The notes under the pieces: model-generated
What the model saw: the letters and a program-made list of their open reading frames with translations, nothing else
Told to the model about the DNA's origin: nothing
Database searches by the model: none
In this document: positions 51,054 to 60,628 of the stretch, piece by piece
Position numbering within the stretch: position 1 is the stretch's first letter
Layout: every line of letters starts with the position of its first letter
Source: an uncultured Lewinella sp.
GTDB lineage: Bacteria; Bacteroidota; Bacteroidia; Chitinophagales; Saprospiraceae
DNA length: 63,889 nucleotides
Direction: 5' to 3'
Assembly: GCA_913057725.1 (NCBI GenBank)
Contig: CAJXOS010000019.1
Span: 1 to 63,889 of the forward strand
Program-made: the position numbers and the translations under genes

Positions 51054-51653
51054 CTATTCACCAGTTTCCTCCTCCTTTTCCAAATCAAGTAATTCTGCTG
51101 CTTTCCGATAAAAATAGATCACGTCCACTTCTCGGGCCACCAACTCGTTCATTCGATTTGCCATTAGTTCCAGATTGATGGCCGCGTCTTGCTCGGAGTT
51201 CACCCCTTTTGACTCCAACAAATCAAACATCTTAAAGCCAGGTTCAAAAGTATTCTCTTGGTGGTTGTACACTCTGGATAGGATCAAGAGTTTATCGTAA
51301 TCAATATTCACGATTAGGGGGTGAGACTTAGCAATATCCCAGGCATCATCAGTAGGGAAGGTCTTCATAAATGACCCTCTAGTGAACAACTGAAAAAAGG
51401 CATACTTGCTCTCTATAAACTCTTGTATAAATGCAGGCTCTTTTGATAAACTATCCAATTTCTCCTTTATCTCTATATGATAAGGCACCCAGTCTTCCAT
51501 GAGTCTGATGTTGTCCTTCAGCTCAGATTTGATGGTGGCTAGTAGCTCTTCTGATTCCTTCTTTTTCTTGTTGTCCTCAATCCGTTCACTTAGGTACAAA
51601 CCAAGTACTACACTAAATACGATTAGGAGAATTTGAGTAAGAGCTTCTTTCAT
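51054..51653 (-). CDS. DUF6090-like membrane protein
   Basis: A 199-residue protein with an N-terminal membrane segment (ALTQILLIVFSVVLGLYLSE, residues ~4-23) followed by a helical, charged soluble part with a coiled-coil character (KKKKESEELLATIKSELKD, then a set of amphipathic helices). It has the same layout as 26343-27074 and the restored 38980-39580 gene, although the membrane segment is shorter than in typical DUF6090 proteins. Function unknown. It is followed by the methyltransferase gene. Confidence 0.65.
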   Translation of the reverse strand: MKEALTQILLIVFSVVLGLYLSERIEDNKKKKESEELLATIKSELKDNIRLMEDWVPYHIEIKEKLDSLSKEPAFIQEFIESKYAFFQLFTRGSFMKTFPTDDAWDIAKSHPLIVNIDYDKLLILSRVYNHQENTFEPGFKMFDLLESKGVNSEQDAAINLELMANRMNELVAREVDVIYFYRKAAELLDLEKEEETGE

Positions 51654-51788
51654 GGCACTTCTTTTTTAGGGTTTGCGAGCGCTTGGGCTTAGTCAGCGTT
51701 TTTTCTCTAAGAGTAATGATTCGTGTAAGTTAATGCATAGACTGGTCTCTTTCTTCAATGGGTGCTATCCATTTTGGTTTATGCCTGA

Positions 51789-53810
51789 TTATTCTTCTAC
51801 ACTTATTTCTATTGTTGCCTGTGGGGCTACTAGTTGGTTGTAGACCACTTCCTGCCCTGTTGTCAAGCTCACACGATACTGCTGTTCTTCTTTAGAAATA
51901 GCTAGTGTATAAGCTTTGCCAAATAGGTAAAAGTTCTCCAAGCTCAAATCATCCCAATCTACTGGAAGATTCGGCGTCATTTTGAATGTGGTGAAATCTA
52001 CAGGTTCTATCCCTAATAAGCCTTCGATGAAAATTCGGCAGTACAAAGCACTTTCTGCCGATAGGTGCTTCATGTTATTTTCAGGGTAAGCTTCGACAGG
52101 ATATGGAACATGGTCTCCAAGTAATCTTTTAGCCGAATACGCCTTTAGCTTACTTAGTGCTAACTCCATTTCACCAACTTTCATCGCGCCCCTTAATGCA
52201 TATAGGGTAGCCCTATCCCAAAATACTTGTTCGTCCTCGGACTTAAGGTCATTGTATTCCACCAATATCCCGTTATCAGTCCACAGCTTTTCAAATAAGG
52301 CAGCGATCGTTCCTTGCTTTCGTTGTGTAATTCCCATCGTCAGGGGAAGACAAATCCAGTGTCTGAGATTTACGTTTTCTTCAAAGTAGCGGTAGGTTTC
52401 AAATCCTTGAATCGTTGCCCCAAAATAGTCTTCAATAACCCTCTCCATTTCCTTTTGGCGCTGTTCCAAGGTTTCCGTATAATCATGCATCCCCAATTCA
52501 TGTGCAATAGGTGCACTATACTTGAGGCCACCGTAATACAGACTTGACGTAGATAAATTGGCGTCACCGGTCTCAATACGTCCTTCCATTTCATCCGATT
52601 CTGATTGGACTGCCCTCGACGAGTTCTTGAGTCGTTCGCAATATTCCAGCGACCACTGGATTAGGGGCCACAGTTTTCTGGCTTGGTTTACATCACCGGA
52701 ATTTAGTAGATACAAGGAGGTCCCGTAGGCTATCATAGCCGCATCACCTCTGTCCAGGTGGGTCATTGGGAAATTACCATCTACTTCAAAAGCATAGGCG
52801 ATATGACTCTCATCTTCTGGAATATTCTCTAGAAACTTGAGGTACGCATTGTAGGCTGCTTGGTTGCCATTTTCATATCCCAGGTAGGGAAAGAACGGGC
52901 CACTATATTCTATCTGATCATTGGCCCAAATCCCTACGTAATAGTTACCACCTCCAGGGGAATGCACCAGCCCCATGGATGATTCGAATATACTCTCTGA
53001 TGCTCTGATTTTTGCAAAATAGAATAGTGTATTCAGGACGCTATCAGGCGTCTTGAGCTTCAGGTTATTCTCGCAAACATCTAAGAATTCCTCCCTGGAG
53101 GTTCTCGCTTTTAGATAATCGAAACGATCACTAGACTCCTCATTGAGTAAAGCACCATGTAAAACTGGGAAGGTATAAGATTGGCCAGCCGATAAAGCTA
53201 TCTGTTCTTGAGCTTGACTCTGATAAACAAAGGAATAAGTGCCTTTATACCCTTGCTCCATTTCATGATAGTCTATCGCAGAAATGGAGAAGTCGATTTC
53301 ATCTTCGTTCAAATTAATCAGCTGCCACTCCTCCACCAGTAATCGAACGTCCATAGAGGGGTAGAGATGCTTTACTAGTTTGAGGCCATGCACCGGCGCA
53401 TAATGAAAAGATAGGATACCGTTAATTTGAATAGAGTCTACCTTGGCATGAACGATGGACTTTTGGTCATGACTTATCTGAGGTGAAAATTGTGGATCCA
53501 CCTCTCTTCTGAAGTAGGCGCGATACTTTTTCCAATCAGGCTCATTGGTTTTGTTAAAAACTCGCAATTGCGGGAATATGACATCCTTCCTAATTGTCAA
53601 GTTCTGGTCCTTGTCTATCTCATAATAGATAATGGAAGAGATTTTCTTGCCGGCCATCTCTATATTATCTTTCAATGGCAATGGGGTAGCAGAATTCAGT
53701 CGCAGAACGATCCCTCCGTCGTCGGTAATCTCCCAACGATTTTGATCGATCTCTTGTCCTAAAATAGAGCTACTAAAAAAGAGGAAGCCAAAGAAGAATA
53801 TCGCTTTCAT
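51789..53810 (-). CDS. Secreted six-hairpin-glycosidase-like protein
   Basis: A 673-residue protein with an N-terminal signal peptide (ends LGQE) and no T9SS sorting domain. The N-terminal ~250 residues are beta-rich. The remaining part has the alternating helix-hairpin look of (alpha/alpha)6 glycosidases: YVGIWANDQIEYSGPFFPYL, a D-G-N-F stretch, W-P-L-I-Q-W-S-L-E-Y-C, and later HWICLPLTMGI and EDEQVFWDRATLYALRGAM. This suggests a GH-type carbohydrase of a family I cannot name; candidates are rhamnosidase- or glucosidase-like enzymes. Expected to act in the periplasm. Confidence 0.6.
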   Translation of the reverse strand: MKAIFFFGFLFFSSSILGQEIDQNRWEITDDGGIVLRLNSATPLPLKDNIEMAGKKISSIIYYEIDKDQNLTIRKDVIFPQLRVFNKTNEPDWKKYRAYFRREVDPQFSPQISHDQKSIVHAKVDSIQINGILSFHYAPVHGLKLVKHLYPSMDVRLLVEEWQLINLNEDEIDFSISAIDYHEMEQGYKGTYSFVYQSQAQEQIALSAGQSYTFPVLHGALLNEESSDRFDYLKARTSREEFLDVCENNLKLKTPDSVLNTLFYFAKIRASESIFESSMGLVHSPGGGNYYVGIWANDQIEYSGPFFPYLGYENGNQAAYNAYLKFLENIPEDESHIAYAFEVDGNFPMTHLDRGDAAMIAYGTSLYLLNSGDVNQARKLWPLIQWSLEYCERLKNSSRAVQSESDEMEGRIETGDANLSTSSLYYGGLKYSAPIAHELGMHDYTETLEQRQKEMERVIEDYFGATIQGFETYRYFEENVNLRHWICLPLTMGITQRKQGTIAALFEKLWTDNGILVEYNDLKSEDEQVFWDRATLYALRGAMKVGEMELALSKLKAYSAKRLLGDHVPYPVEAYPENNMKHLSAESALYCRIFIEGLLGIEPVDFTTFKMTPNLPVDWDDLSLENFYLFGKAYTLAISKEEQQYRVSLTTGQEVVYNQLVAPQATIEISVEE

Positions 53811-53890
53811 GTTGTCATAGTTGATAAGGCTACATCATTATACGCAATCCGTTGCAAATGAATCCGCAAGGACGTAATCGATAAACGAAA

Positions 53891-53923
53891 CGAAGCGATT
53901 TGAGGGTTACTCAAATCGCTTCG
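53891..53923 (-). terminator. Terminator after the PNGase F-related gene
   Basis: A perfect 14-bp stem (53891-53904 with 53910-53923, CGAAGCGATTTGAG) with a 5-nt loop, directly followed on the minus strand by TTTCGTTTATCG. It lies 37 bp after the stop codon of the upstream gene and is the strongest terminator in the window. Confidence 0.85.
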
Positions 53924-53960
53924 CCATTTCATAAACAGTATTTAGCTAAATCACCAGCGA

Positions 53961-56900
53961 TTAACGCGGCATCACCACCAATTCTTGTACATACTGCTTA
54001 CCGGCCGCATATACGCGAACAGTATACATTCCAGCAGGCAAATCACTAGTACTTACTTGGAGGACCTCTTCGTTGCCTACCACAGTGGTCTGACCAGCGC
54101 GCATCTGGCGGCCTGTCATATCCAATAGTTGCCAATCTACATCTTCACCGTTAAAGCCGGTAAGCTCAATATTGGTAAAGTCTTGTGCTGGGTTAGGATA
54201 CATACTGAAGCGGCGAGGCTGCTCTAGCTCTTCCTCCGTATTGACTGATTGTGGAATGATGAAGTCATAGTAGAGGTCACCACCAAAGTCAGGATTGAAA
54301 GCCTGCATCGACAAATAGAAAGTCTCGCTAATCTTACGGCGTAGGCTTACGTTGCCGGTTCCTACATTCTGACCAATAGCACCCCAGTACCAGAAGTCAA
54401 GACCGTCGCCACCATCATCCTCTACAGTCAAGCTGTAGCAGCCAGGAGGCAAAACGATGTCATCACGGTAGGTCGTAGCTGCGGTCATGTTACTACGTTC
54501 TAGCACCACCTGACCACTCGCATCACGGATCGTATAACGGTTTTCCGCAGGGCGGTTGTTAGTACGCAACTGGATCGCTAGATCGAAGTCGAAGATGCGA
54601 GCGGGAGAGAAACGGGAGCGCATCTGGTTGTTTTGCGCATACTCATCTTCTCCTTCGTTAGGACCAAAAACACCTACGATAAACTCTGGCTCATCCTCAT
54701 TGCTTTGCCAGAAGGTATAGCTATCTACCGGTAGAGCGATCTCGCGGGTCTCCCCCATTTCGATGGGATCTGAAGTAGACCACATGTAGGTATCAGCATT
54801 GCCGTTTACTACGCCGTAGTTGATACCCAAATTCGAAATCGGAGTAGAACCGTTGTTCTTCACCACTACGATAGGATCATCACAGGCTGGATTTAGGCGC
54901 TCATGCTCCACTTTTGTACTTGGGCGGATAACATCCACAACGGCGGCATCCAAACTGAAGTTAGGTGCTCCGTAGCTTACCAGTTGAGCAGACACCAGGT
55001 AATTGGCCTGATCCATGAAGGCGCCATTCACACCATAATCTAATTCTACCGTACTACCTACATCTTCTGGCAACATGAACTCGTGTAGATCGGTAGCCAT
55101 ACCTGGGCACCAACCAGCACGGTCGAAGATCCAGGTACCACCTTGTGGATAGATTGGGTTTTGGCCACAAGCTTTCCACACATCAAAGCGGAAATCCTGC
55201 GCCCCACCATCTACATTCATATAGTGCTCACGAGCCACAAACTCCCCATTCTGACCATGTCCCGTTACACTTAGGCGTAACTTATGGGCATCAGCTGCTG
55301 CGTCTAAGCGCATTTCGCGAGGCTCAAATACATCATTATTCTGGATAGGTTCGTACCAACCACGCGCAAACGGCCATACGTTTACGATGGATAACACATC
55401 GCGCATAGGTGTACCCTTGATAAAGAGGAACTCAATGTCCATCTCCTCTTGGTTTTGGCCACCCATTTCTAAGCTCATGAATTTCTCTCCTTTGAGAATT
55501 GGCGCAAAGTCCGTCACATCAAAGGTGAAGGTCTTACCATCATCCCCCAGGTTCAAACCATTACCGTACGGCGTTACCAAGGACAGGATCTCAAACTTAG
55601 CTGAGCGCTTAGTATGGTAGGTCAGTTCGGTGATATTGATTGTTCCTTCGGAAGTAAGCGGGTAGGTTTCCAAGATATTACCATCCTCGTCGTAGAGGTA
55701 GGTCTCGTTAGCAGCATAGGTTTCGTAGGTGTCAATTATTTCCAGATCATTGGAAGCATTAATAGCATATGTAACCACGGTATTAGGATAAACTAAAGTA
55801 GAGTCAACCACTGGCACATCTTCATTGCTGATGGTGTGCTCTCCTTGCTCCCAACGTGCATTGAAACGGTATGGGATGGCTACCCAATCGTAAGGCAATT
55901 CCCGACCACGGTACGATTGCCAATTTGGCCCAATCAGCGTACCATCGAAACCATTGGCCACATCCTGTGCCATAAGTCCAGTGCCTTCGTTAAATGGATA
56001 ATGCAACACCAAACTAGCAATAGCTGGGTGGTCATTAGGGATATCCTCTGTGTACATAATCTGCTGGATTTCCTCTGCGGTCAAGGCGCGTTGCCACATA
56101 CTGAAGTTATCCAGATCACCAGGATAGCCATTTCCTCCACCAGCATGTTGGCCAACATTCATGCGTGTTGCCATAATAGGACGAGTCAGGCCGGTGCCGC
56201 TATGCCACAGTTCACCATTCAGGTAAATCTCCATGGTACCACTAACTACATCCTTAGTAAAGGCCCAGTGATTCCAGCGTCCTTCGTAATCTTCTGGATT
56301 AGCCTGCTTATTGATACGGTCATAGCCAGTACCATCGTTACCGCAGTCCCAATAGATTTGGCCATTACTCCAAGGTAGGTGGACATTCATTTGGCGGCGG
56401 TTAGCACCATCTACTGCTTCAAAAACAGTGGTATTAGCGGGCAGAATCTCTGACAAACCATAGCTCCAGAAAGCAACCGTTACACCTTGGCTCATACCCA
56501 GTGCTTCGCTAGGTACTTCCAAGCGACCTGTGCCACGCATAGCCAGGTAGTGCTGATCTTCACCACTTGCACCCAGGCCAGTATTGTTCGTAGTTTCGTT
56601 GCCAGCAAACTGCACGAAAGGCTGCTCGATCTCACCATTGCTGCTTACATCAAGCAGTAAGTCGCTACTTCCATCCCAGTTAAAAGTCTGGTAGAAAGGC
56701 AGGCTCACCCAACCTTCAGTCGGAAAGTCGATGGATTGGAAGAACACCTCTGTGAAGCCATCGGTAGTTGGCGCTTCGGTGGTAACAGCTTCCATATCCA
56801 CTTCTTGCAGGCGCAAACGCAGGAAAGGAATAGTGCCTCCTGGTGTCATTACCTGCAATTGAAGTGCCGAGATTGGACCTGCGCTTAGCCCGGCAGCCAT

Positions 56901-57401
56901 CAAGTCTTCGGCAGGATATAGGTACTGCGCCCGTGAGCGGTTGTTGAGGTTACCGACATTCAGTGGCGTTGACCCCATACCCACTTCCGCAACGGTCAGG
57001 CTGGTCGTATCCAGAAAGGTGGTTTGCTGTTGATTGTACTGCGTGTAGTAATGATACGGTGTACTGGTGAACGGAAAATCAGTTCCCGAAAAGCCACTGA
57101 TCTGATGAGACGGGTGCCGGCTCAATACCGAATCCTGGATATTAGGATCAGTGATAAAGGTATTACAGCTGTAATCCCACTCCCGACATCCTACATTTCC
57201 ACTACCGATAGCGGTATCGTGGCAGCGCATATTATAGCGCATCAAAATCTTCTCGTAGGTCTGCCCAGGTTCATCTGGGAAGGTGAAAAAACCGGATCGG
57301 AAATCATCGGCCCAAGTAAGGGTCTGTACCCGAACAGTGTCTTGTGCAAAGACAGTAGTGCAGCCGAAAACAATAAGGGCAAATAGTAAAACTCTTTTCA
57401 T
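53961..57401 (-). CDS. T9SS-secreted PNGase F-related/LamG protein
   Basis: A 1146-residue multidomain protein. Signal peptide (ending TTVFAQ), then a region at ~25-160 resembling peptide-N-glycosidase F (RVQTLTWADDFRSGFFTFPD, then GCREWDYSCNTFIT, in which the E-W-D corresponds to the catalytic region of PNGase F), a LamG/concanavalin-like domain (~residues 280-450, with MYTEDIPNDH), a second PNGase-like or beta-sandwich region, and a C-terminal T9SS type A domain (FSMYPNPAQDF, LPAGMYTVRVYAAGK). It probably releases or binds N-glycans of host or prey proteins. Enzyme activity cannot be confirmed. Confidence 0.8.
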   Translation of the reverse strand: MKRVLLFALIVFGCTTVFAQDTVRVQTLTWADDFRSGFFTFPDEPGQTYEKILMRYNMRCHDTAIGSGNVGCREWDYSCNTFITDPNIQDSVLSRHPSHQISGFSGTDFPFTSTPYHYYTQYNQQQTTFLDTTSLTVAEVGMGSTPLNVGNLNNRSRAQYLYPAEDLMAAGLSAGPISALQLQVMTPGGTIPFLRLRLQEVDMEAVTTEAPTTDGFTEVFFQSIDFPTEGWVSLPFYQTFNWDGSSDLLLDVSSNGEIEQPFVQFAGNETTNNTGLGASGEDQHYLAMRGTGRLEVPSEALGMSQGVTVAFWSYGLSEILPANTTVFEAVDGANRRQMNVHLPWSNGQIYWDCGNDGTGYDRINKQANPEDYEGRWNHWAFTKDVVSGTMEIYLNGELWHSGTGLTRPIMATRMNVGQHAGGGNGYPGDLDNFSMWQRALTAEEIQQIMYTEDIPNDHPAIASLVLHYPFNEGTGLMAQDVANGFDGTLIGPNWQSYRGRELPYDWVAIPYRFNARWEQGEHTISNEDVPVVDSTLVYPNTVVTYAINASNDLEIIDTYETYAANETYLYDEDGNILETYPLTSEGTINITELTYHTKRSAKFEILSLVTPYGNGLNLGDDGKTFTFDVTDFAPILKGEKFMSLEMGGQNQEEMDIEFLFIKGTPMRDVLSIVNVWPFARGWYEPIQNNDVFEPREMRLDAAADAHKLRLSVTGHGQNGEFVAREHYMNVDGGAQDFRFDVWKACGQNPIYPQGGTWIFDRAGWCPGMATDLHEFMLPEDVGSTVELDYGVNGAFMDQANYLVSAQLVSYGAPNFSLDAAVVDVIRPSTKVEHERLNPACDDPIVVVKNNGSTPISNLGINYGVVNGNADTYMWSTSDPIEMGETREIALPVDSYTFWQSNEDEPEFIVGVFGPNEGEDEYAQNNQMRSRFSPARIFDFDLAIQLRTNNRPAENRYTIRDASGQVVLERSNMTAATTYRDDIVLPPGCYSLTVEDDGGDGLDFWYWGAIGQNVGTGNVSLRRKISETFYLSMQAFNPDFGGDLYYDFIIPQSVNTEEELEQPRRFSMYPNPAQDFTNIELTGFNGEDVDWQLLDMTGRQMRAGQTTVVGNEEVLQVSTSDLPAGMYTVRVYAAGKQYVQELVVMPR

Positions 57402-57426
57402 TCGATAGATAGTTTGTCATTTAAGA

Positions 57427-57463
57427 TGGACACTGAGAAAGATCAAATGGGTAGTAGTGTCCA
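57427..57463. promoter_or_regulatory. Inverted repeat between divergent genes
   Basis: TGGACACT (57427-57434) and its complement AGTGTCCA (57456-57463), spaced 21 nt, in the gap between the PNGase F-related gene and the GAF-LuxR gene. A possible regulatory site, but no known consensus. Confidence 0.35.
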
Positions 57464-57540
57464 AATGCATTTGTACTTATCCCTTAAAGTTACAACTTGA
57501 TTTTTACTGTACCTTAGATTCTCTCACTACCGTAATACAA

Positions 57541-58467
57541 ATGACGGAAGCAAGATATTTCAAGCCCCTGTACGAGATTGCACGCCACCTCAATGAGGAA
57601 TTTACTTTAGCTGCAGCGCTCCGCAAGGCGCTTGCTAAAACGATTGAGGTACTGGAACTTGACGCCGGTTGGATTTGGCTCGTACAGCCCGACCAGCAAT
57701 CCGTCTACCTAGCAGCTTCGCATCAGCTACCGGAGGCCTTGGCGCGTCACCCGGAGCGGCTTTCTGGTTGGTGCTATTGCATCGAGAAATATCTAAACAG
57801 CGAGTTCCAGGCACCGAAGAACATCAGTGAGATTGCATGCAGTCGACTCAAGAATCTACCCGATAGTTCGGTGGGCATGAAGTTTCACGCGACGATTCCC
57901 ATCTTTAGCCAAGGCGAAAAATTAGGTATTCTTAATCTTCTTCATCAAGACAACTGCCAGTTGGATGACCAGCAGTTAACGCTTCTCCAAACAGTCAGTG
58001 AACTACTAGCTATTGCCATCCAGCGGACCCGCGCCCAATTGGCGCACCAACGGCATACTTCCAACGAATCGGGCAGCAAGCGGATACTTACGAAATTGGT
58101 GCATCCAACCATCGCACAGGTGATTCGCGAACTAGCAGATGATTCTACGAGCAAAGAGTCGGCCGCACAACGGCTCCAAAAACTAGAGCAACAACTCAGC
58201 TTGGTTGAGGCCGAAAACCAGGAGGTCAGTCACCAGAAAGAACGGACTACTCTTAGTTATCCTACCTCACCGCTTACCCCTCGGGAGACGGAAGTTCTGC
58301 AACTCGTCAAACAAGGACTTACCAATCCGCAAATTGCCAGTCAACTCTTCATCACTGAACGCACCGTCAAGTTTCATATCAGTAGCATTCTCGGCAAGCT
58401 CCAAGCTCAGACCCGTACGGAGGCAGTGGAAGTGGCAGTAAGAAGGGGGATTGTTGATGTTGCGTAA
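57541..58467 (+). CDS. GAF-LuxR-type transcriptional regulator
   Basis: A 308-residue regulator from the start MTEARYFKPLYEIARHL at 57541; the open frame extends upstream to 57457, but that part is a poor fit and overlaps the inverted repeat. A GAF-like sensor domain spans about residues 15-165 (GWIWLVQPDQQSVYLAASHQ), followed by a linker with coiled-coil character and a C-terminal LuxR helix-turn-helix (LTPRETEVLQLVKQGLTNPQ then ITERTVKFHISSILGKLQAQ). Similar GAF-LuxR proteins respond to small ligands or redox state. Divergent from the PNGase F-related gene and first in a plus-strand group. Confidence 0.88.
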   Translation: MTEARYFKPLYEIARHLNEEFTLAAALRKALAKTIEVLELDAGWIWLVQPDQQSVYLAASHQLPEALARHPERLSGWCYCIEKYLNSEFQAPKNISEIACSRLKNLPDSSVGMKFHATIPIFSQGEKLGILNLLHQDNCQLDDQQLTLLQTVSELLAIAIQRTRAQLAHQRHTSNESGSKRILTKLVHPTIAQVIRELADDSTSKESAAQRLQKLEQQLSLVEAENQEVSHQKERTTLSYPTSPLTPRETEVLQLVKQGLTNPQIASQLFITERTVKFHISSILGKLQAQTRTEAVEVAVRRGIVDVA

Positions 58468-58484
58468 GTTCGAGCATGTCCTGT

Positions 58485-58514
58485 GCGTCGGGGGACGCTC
58501 AGGAGCGCTAGCGC
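58485..58514 (+). terminator. Hairpins after the GAF-LuxR gene
   Basis: Two GC-rich stems follow the stop codon: GCGTC-GGGG-GACGC (58485-58498) and the palindrome GCGCTAGCGC (58505-58514). No clear T-run follows, so this is a weak or Rho-assisted terminator. Confidence 0.4.
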
Positions 58515-58734
58515 GCATCTGGGTACACTTGAGAACGTACAGTTTAAATGACCTTCCTCTTCTATGCCCTCATATGCCTTATATGGTTCGGAACTCCGCA
58601 TCAATGTAGGCTTAGGAACGGTGGAAACTTTTTATCCTGACCTGTCCTATCGTACAGGTATAAAACCCGTCTTTGGGGCGTAGCTGAGAGCGTGTCTTCC
58701 GCCGAGCTTTGTAGCAAACAAAAGTTACGAAGCC

Positions 58735-59442
58735 ATGCAAGCAAATAGAACAGCTCTGATTACTGGAGCATCACAAGGATTCGGATTAGCACTAGCCCAG
58801 GAATTAGCCGAACGCGGCTGGCAATTGCTCATCAACGGACGAAACGCTGAACGACTCTTAACAGCCTACAACCAACTCAGTAACACCACTAAAGTAGTAG
58901 CCATCTCTGGCGACGTAAGGGACGAGATACACCTCCTCCAGCTAAGAAATGCGCTGCGGGATAACAATTGGCAACTTGACCTAGTCGTCAACAACGCTTC
59001 CGCACTGGGCACCTCTCCACTATCAAATTTATTGGAGCACCCAGTAGATAATCTTCACGAACTCTACCACACCAACATTATTGCGCCGCTTTCACTGCTA
59101 CAGAAAGTCAAGGCATACTTCAAGCCGGAGACAAAGATTATCAATCTCAGTAGCGATGCGGCAGTCGAAGCCTACGCCGGTTGGGGTGCTTACAGTAGCA
59201 GTAAAGCCGCTTTAGATCACCTCTCCGCCATACTGGCACAGGAGCAACCTGAACTGCGCGTTTATGCCTTCGACCCCGGCGATATGCGCACCAGTATGCA
59301 TCAAGCTGCATTCCCAGGCGAGGATATCAGTGACCGCCCCTTACCCAAGCGAACTGCTATACCAGCAGTGCTAAGATTAATTGAAGAATCACTCGACAGT
59401 GGGCGCTATGCTGCTGGACAACTCCTAGCTGCCCTGGCCTAA
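58735..59442 (+). CDS. SDR-family oxidoreductase
   Basis: A 235-residue classical SDR. Cofactor motif T10-G-A-S-Q-G-F-G17, N-N-A-S at residues 86-89, catalytic S139/S140, Y153 and K157 (Y-S-S-S-K). A short protein close to the sepiapterin-reductase or benzil-reductase branch by length. Substrate unknown. It lies 46 nt upstream of the QueA-like gene on the same strand and may be co-transcribed, and 268 nt downstream of the LuxR gene. Confidence 0.9.
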   Translation: MQANRTALITGASQGFGLALAQELAERGWQLLINGRNAERLLTAYNQLSNTTKVVAISGDVRDEIHLLQLRNALRDNNWQLDLVVNNASALGTSPLSNLLEHPVDNLHELYHTNIIAPLSLLQKVKAYFKPETKIINLSSDAAVEAYAGWGAYSSSKAALDHLSAILAQEQPELRVYAFDPGDMRTSMHQAAFPGEDISDRPLPKRTAIPAVLRLIEESLDSGRYAAGQLLAALA

Positions 59443-59488
59443 GGCAAATCACCCGACTGTATTGATCACCCCTCAAAAGACATGAGCC

Positions 59489-60625
59489 ATGACAAAGCAA
59501 CATTCAGAAATATTTCAGTTTACCCTCCCCGAAAAGCTGGCCTGCCCAAAACCTACAGAAGAACGTGGATTGCACCGAGATCAAGTTCGCCTGATGGTCA
59601 GCAACCAGGACGGAAAACAAATTGGCCATCACAGCTTTCAAGACCTGGCGAAGCTCCTCAACACGGGTGATGTGCTGGTAGTCAATACCTCCTCCACGAT
59701 ACCCGCTGCTCTTCCGATCAAGTTGCCGGATGGCAGTCCTGCGCGGCTACATTTGAGCACCCAACTTGATGAGAATCGTTGGCTAATCGAAGTCCGCTCA
59801 GTGCAGCAAAACAACACCCAACGGTGGACGGCAGGAACCTCCGGGCAAAGCTTTGAGCTCCCCGGAGGCGCCTCCATCAAACTGGAAGAACAGTTTTATC
59901 AAAAGCAGGAGCTTCTACAACTCTGGATCGCCCAGTTGCAGGTCTCACCACCTCTACAGGATTATCTGGCGACTTATGCATCTCCTGTCAAGTACCATGG
60001 GATAGATAAGCCATACCCCCTAGACTACTACCAAACGTACTTTGGGCAACACCCAGGAAGCACCGAAATGCCTTCTGCCGCAAGAGGATTCACAGAAGAC
60101 CTGGTAAATCAGCTACTAGAGAAAGGCGTTCAAATAGTCCCCATCTTACTTCATACTGGAGTAAGTAGCTTAGAATGGAATGAACACCCATATCCTGAAT
60201 ACCTGGAGATTTCGGCCCTCGCTAGTCAGCAAATCAATTCGGCTAAGCGAAAAGGAAAACGCATCATTGCAGTGGGTACTACCGCAGTGCGAGCACTAGA
60301 ATCCGCAGCTGACGAATCAGGCACCGTACGGCCTTATCGTGGACTAACAGAGCTATACATCCAAGCCAACGATCAGATGAAAGTTGCTAATGGCTTGCTG
60401 ACGGGATTTCACGAACCCGAAGCCAGCCACCTGCACATGCTGCAGGCCATTGCCAGCAAAAGGCACTTAAGACGCGCCTATCAGGCAGCCCTGCAAGAGC
60501 AGTACTACTGGCACGAATTTGGTGACTTACACCTCATCTTAAATGATCCGGAAAAACGCAGCTGGTGGGGAGTTGCTCCAGAATATCTGGCGAAACCTCA
60601 AGACTGGCCACGCCCTGAGTGGTGA
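59489..60625 (+). CDS. QueA-family S-adenosylmethionine:tRNA ribosyltransferase-isomerase-like protein
   Basis: A 378-residue member of the QueA family, which moves the ribosyl group of SAM onto preQ1 in tRNA to make epoxyqueuosine. The central block HTGVSSLEW, AVGTTAVRALES, LTGFHEPEASHLHML and the SAARGFTEDL region are clear. The N-terminal motif is VLVVNTSSTIPAAL rather than the usual F-N-D-T-R-V-x-P-A-R-L, and the C-terminal NFHLPKSTL-type segment is GFHEPEASH. It may be a QueA relative with another substrate or an unusual QueA. Ends 3 bp from the convergent rbfA gene. Confidence 0.8.
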   Translation: MTKQHSEIFQFTLPEKLACPKPTEERGLHRDQVRLMVSNQDGKQIGHHSFQDLAKLLNTGDVLVVNTSSTIPAALPIKLPDGSPARLHLSTQLDENRWLIEVRSVQQNNTQRWTAGTSGQSFELPGGASIKLEEQFYQKQELLQLWIAQLQVSPPLQDYLATYASPVKYHGIDKPYPLDYYQTYFGQHPGSTEMPSAARGFTEDLVNQLLEKGVQIVPILLHTGVSSLEWNEHPYPEYLEISALASQQINSAKRKGKRIIAVGTTAVRALESAADESGTVRPYRGLTELYIQANDQMKVANGLLTGFHEPEASHLHMLQAIASKRHLRRAYQAALQEQYYWHEFGDLHLILNDPEKRSWWGVAPEYLAKPQDWPRPEW

Positions 60626-60628
60626 TAA

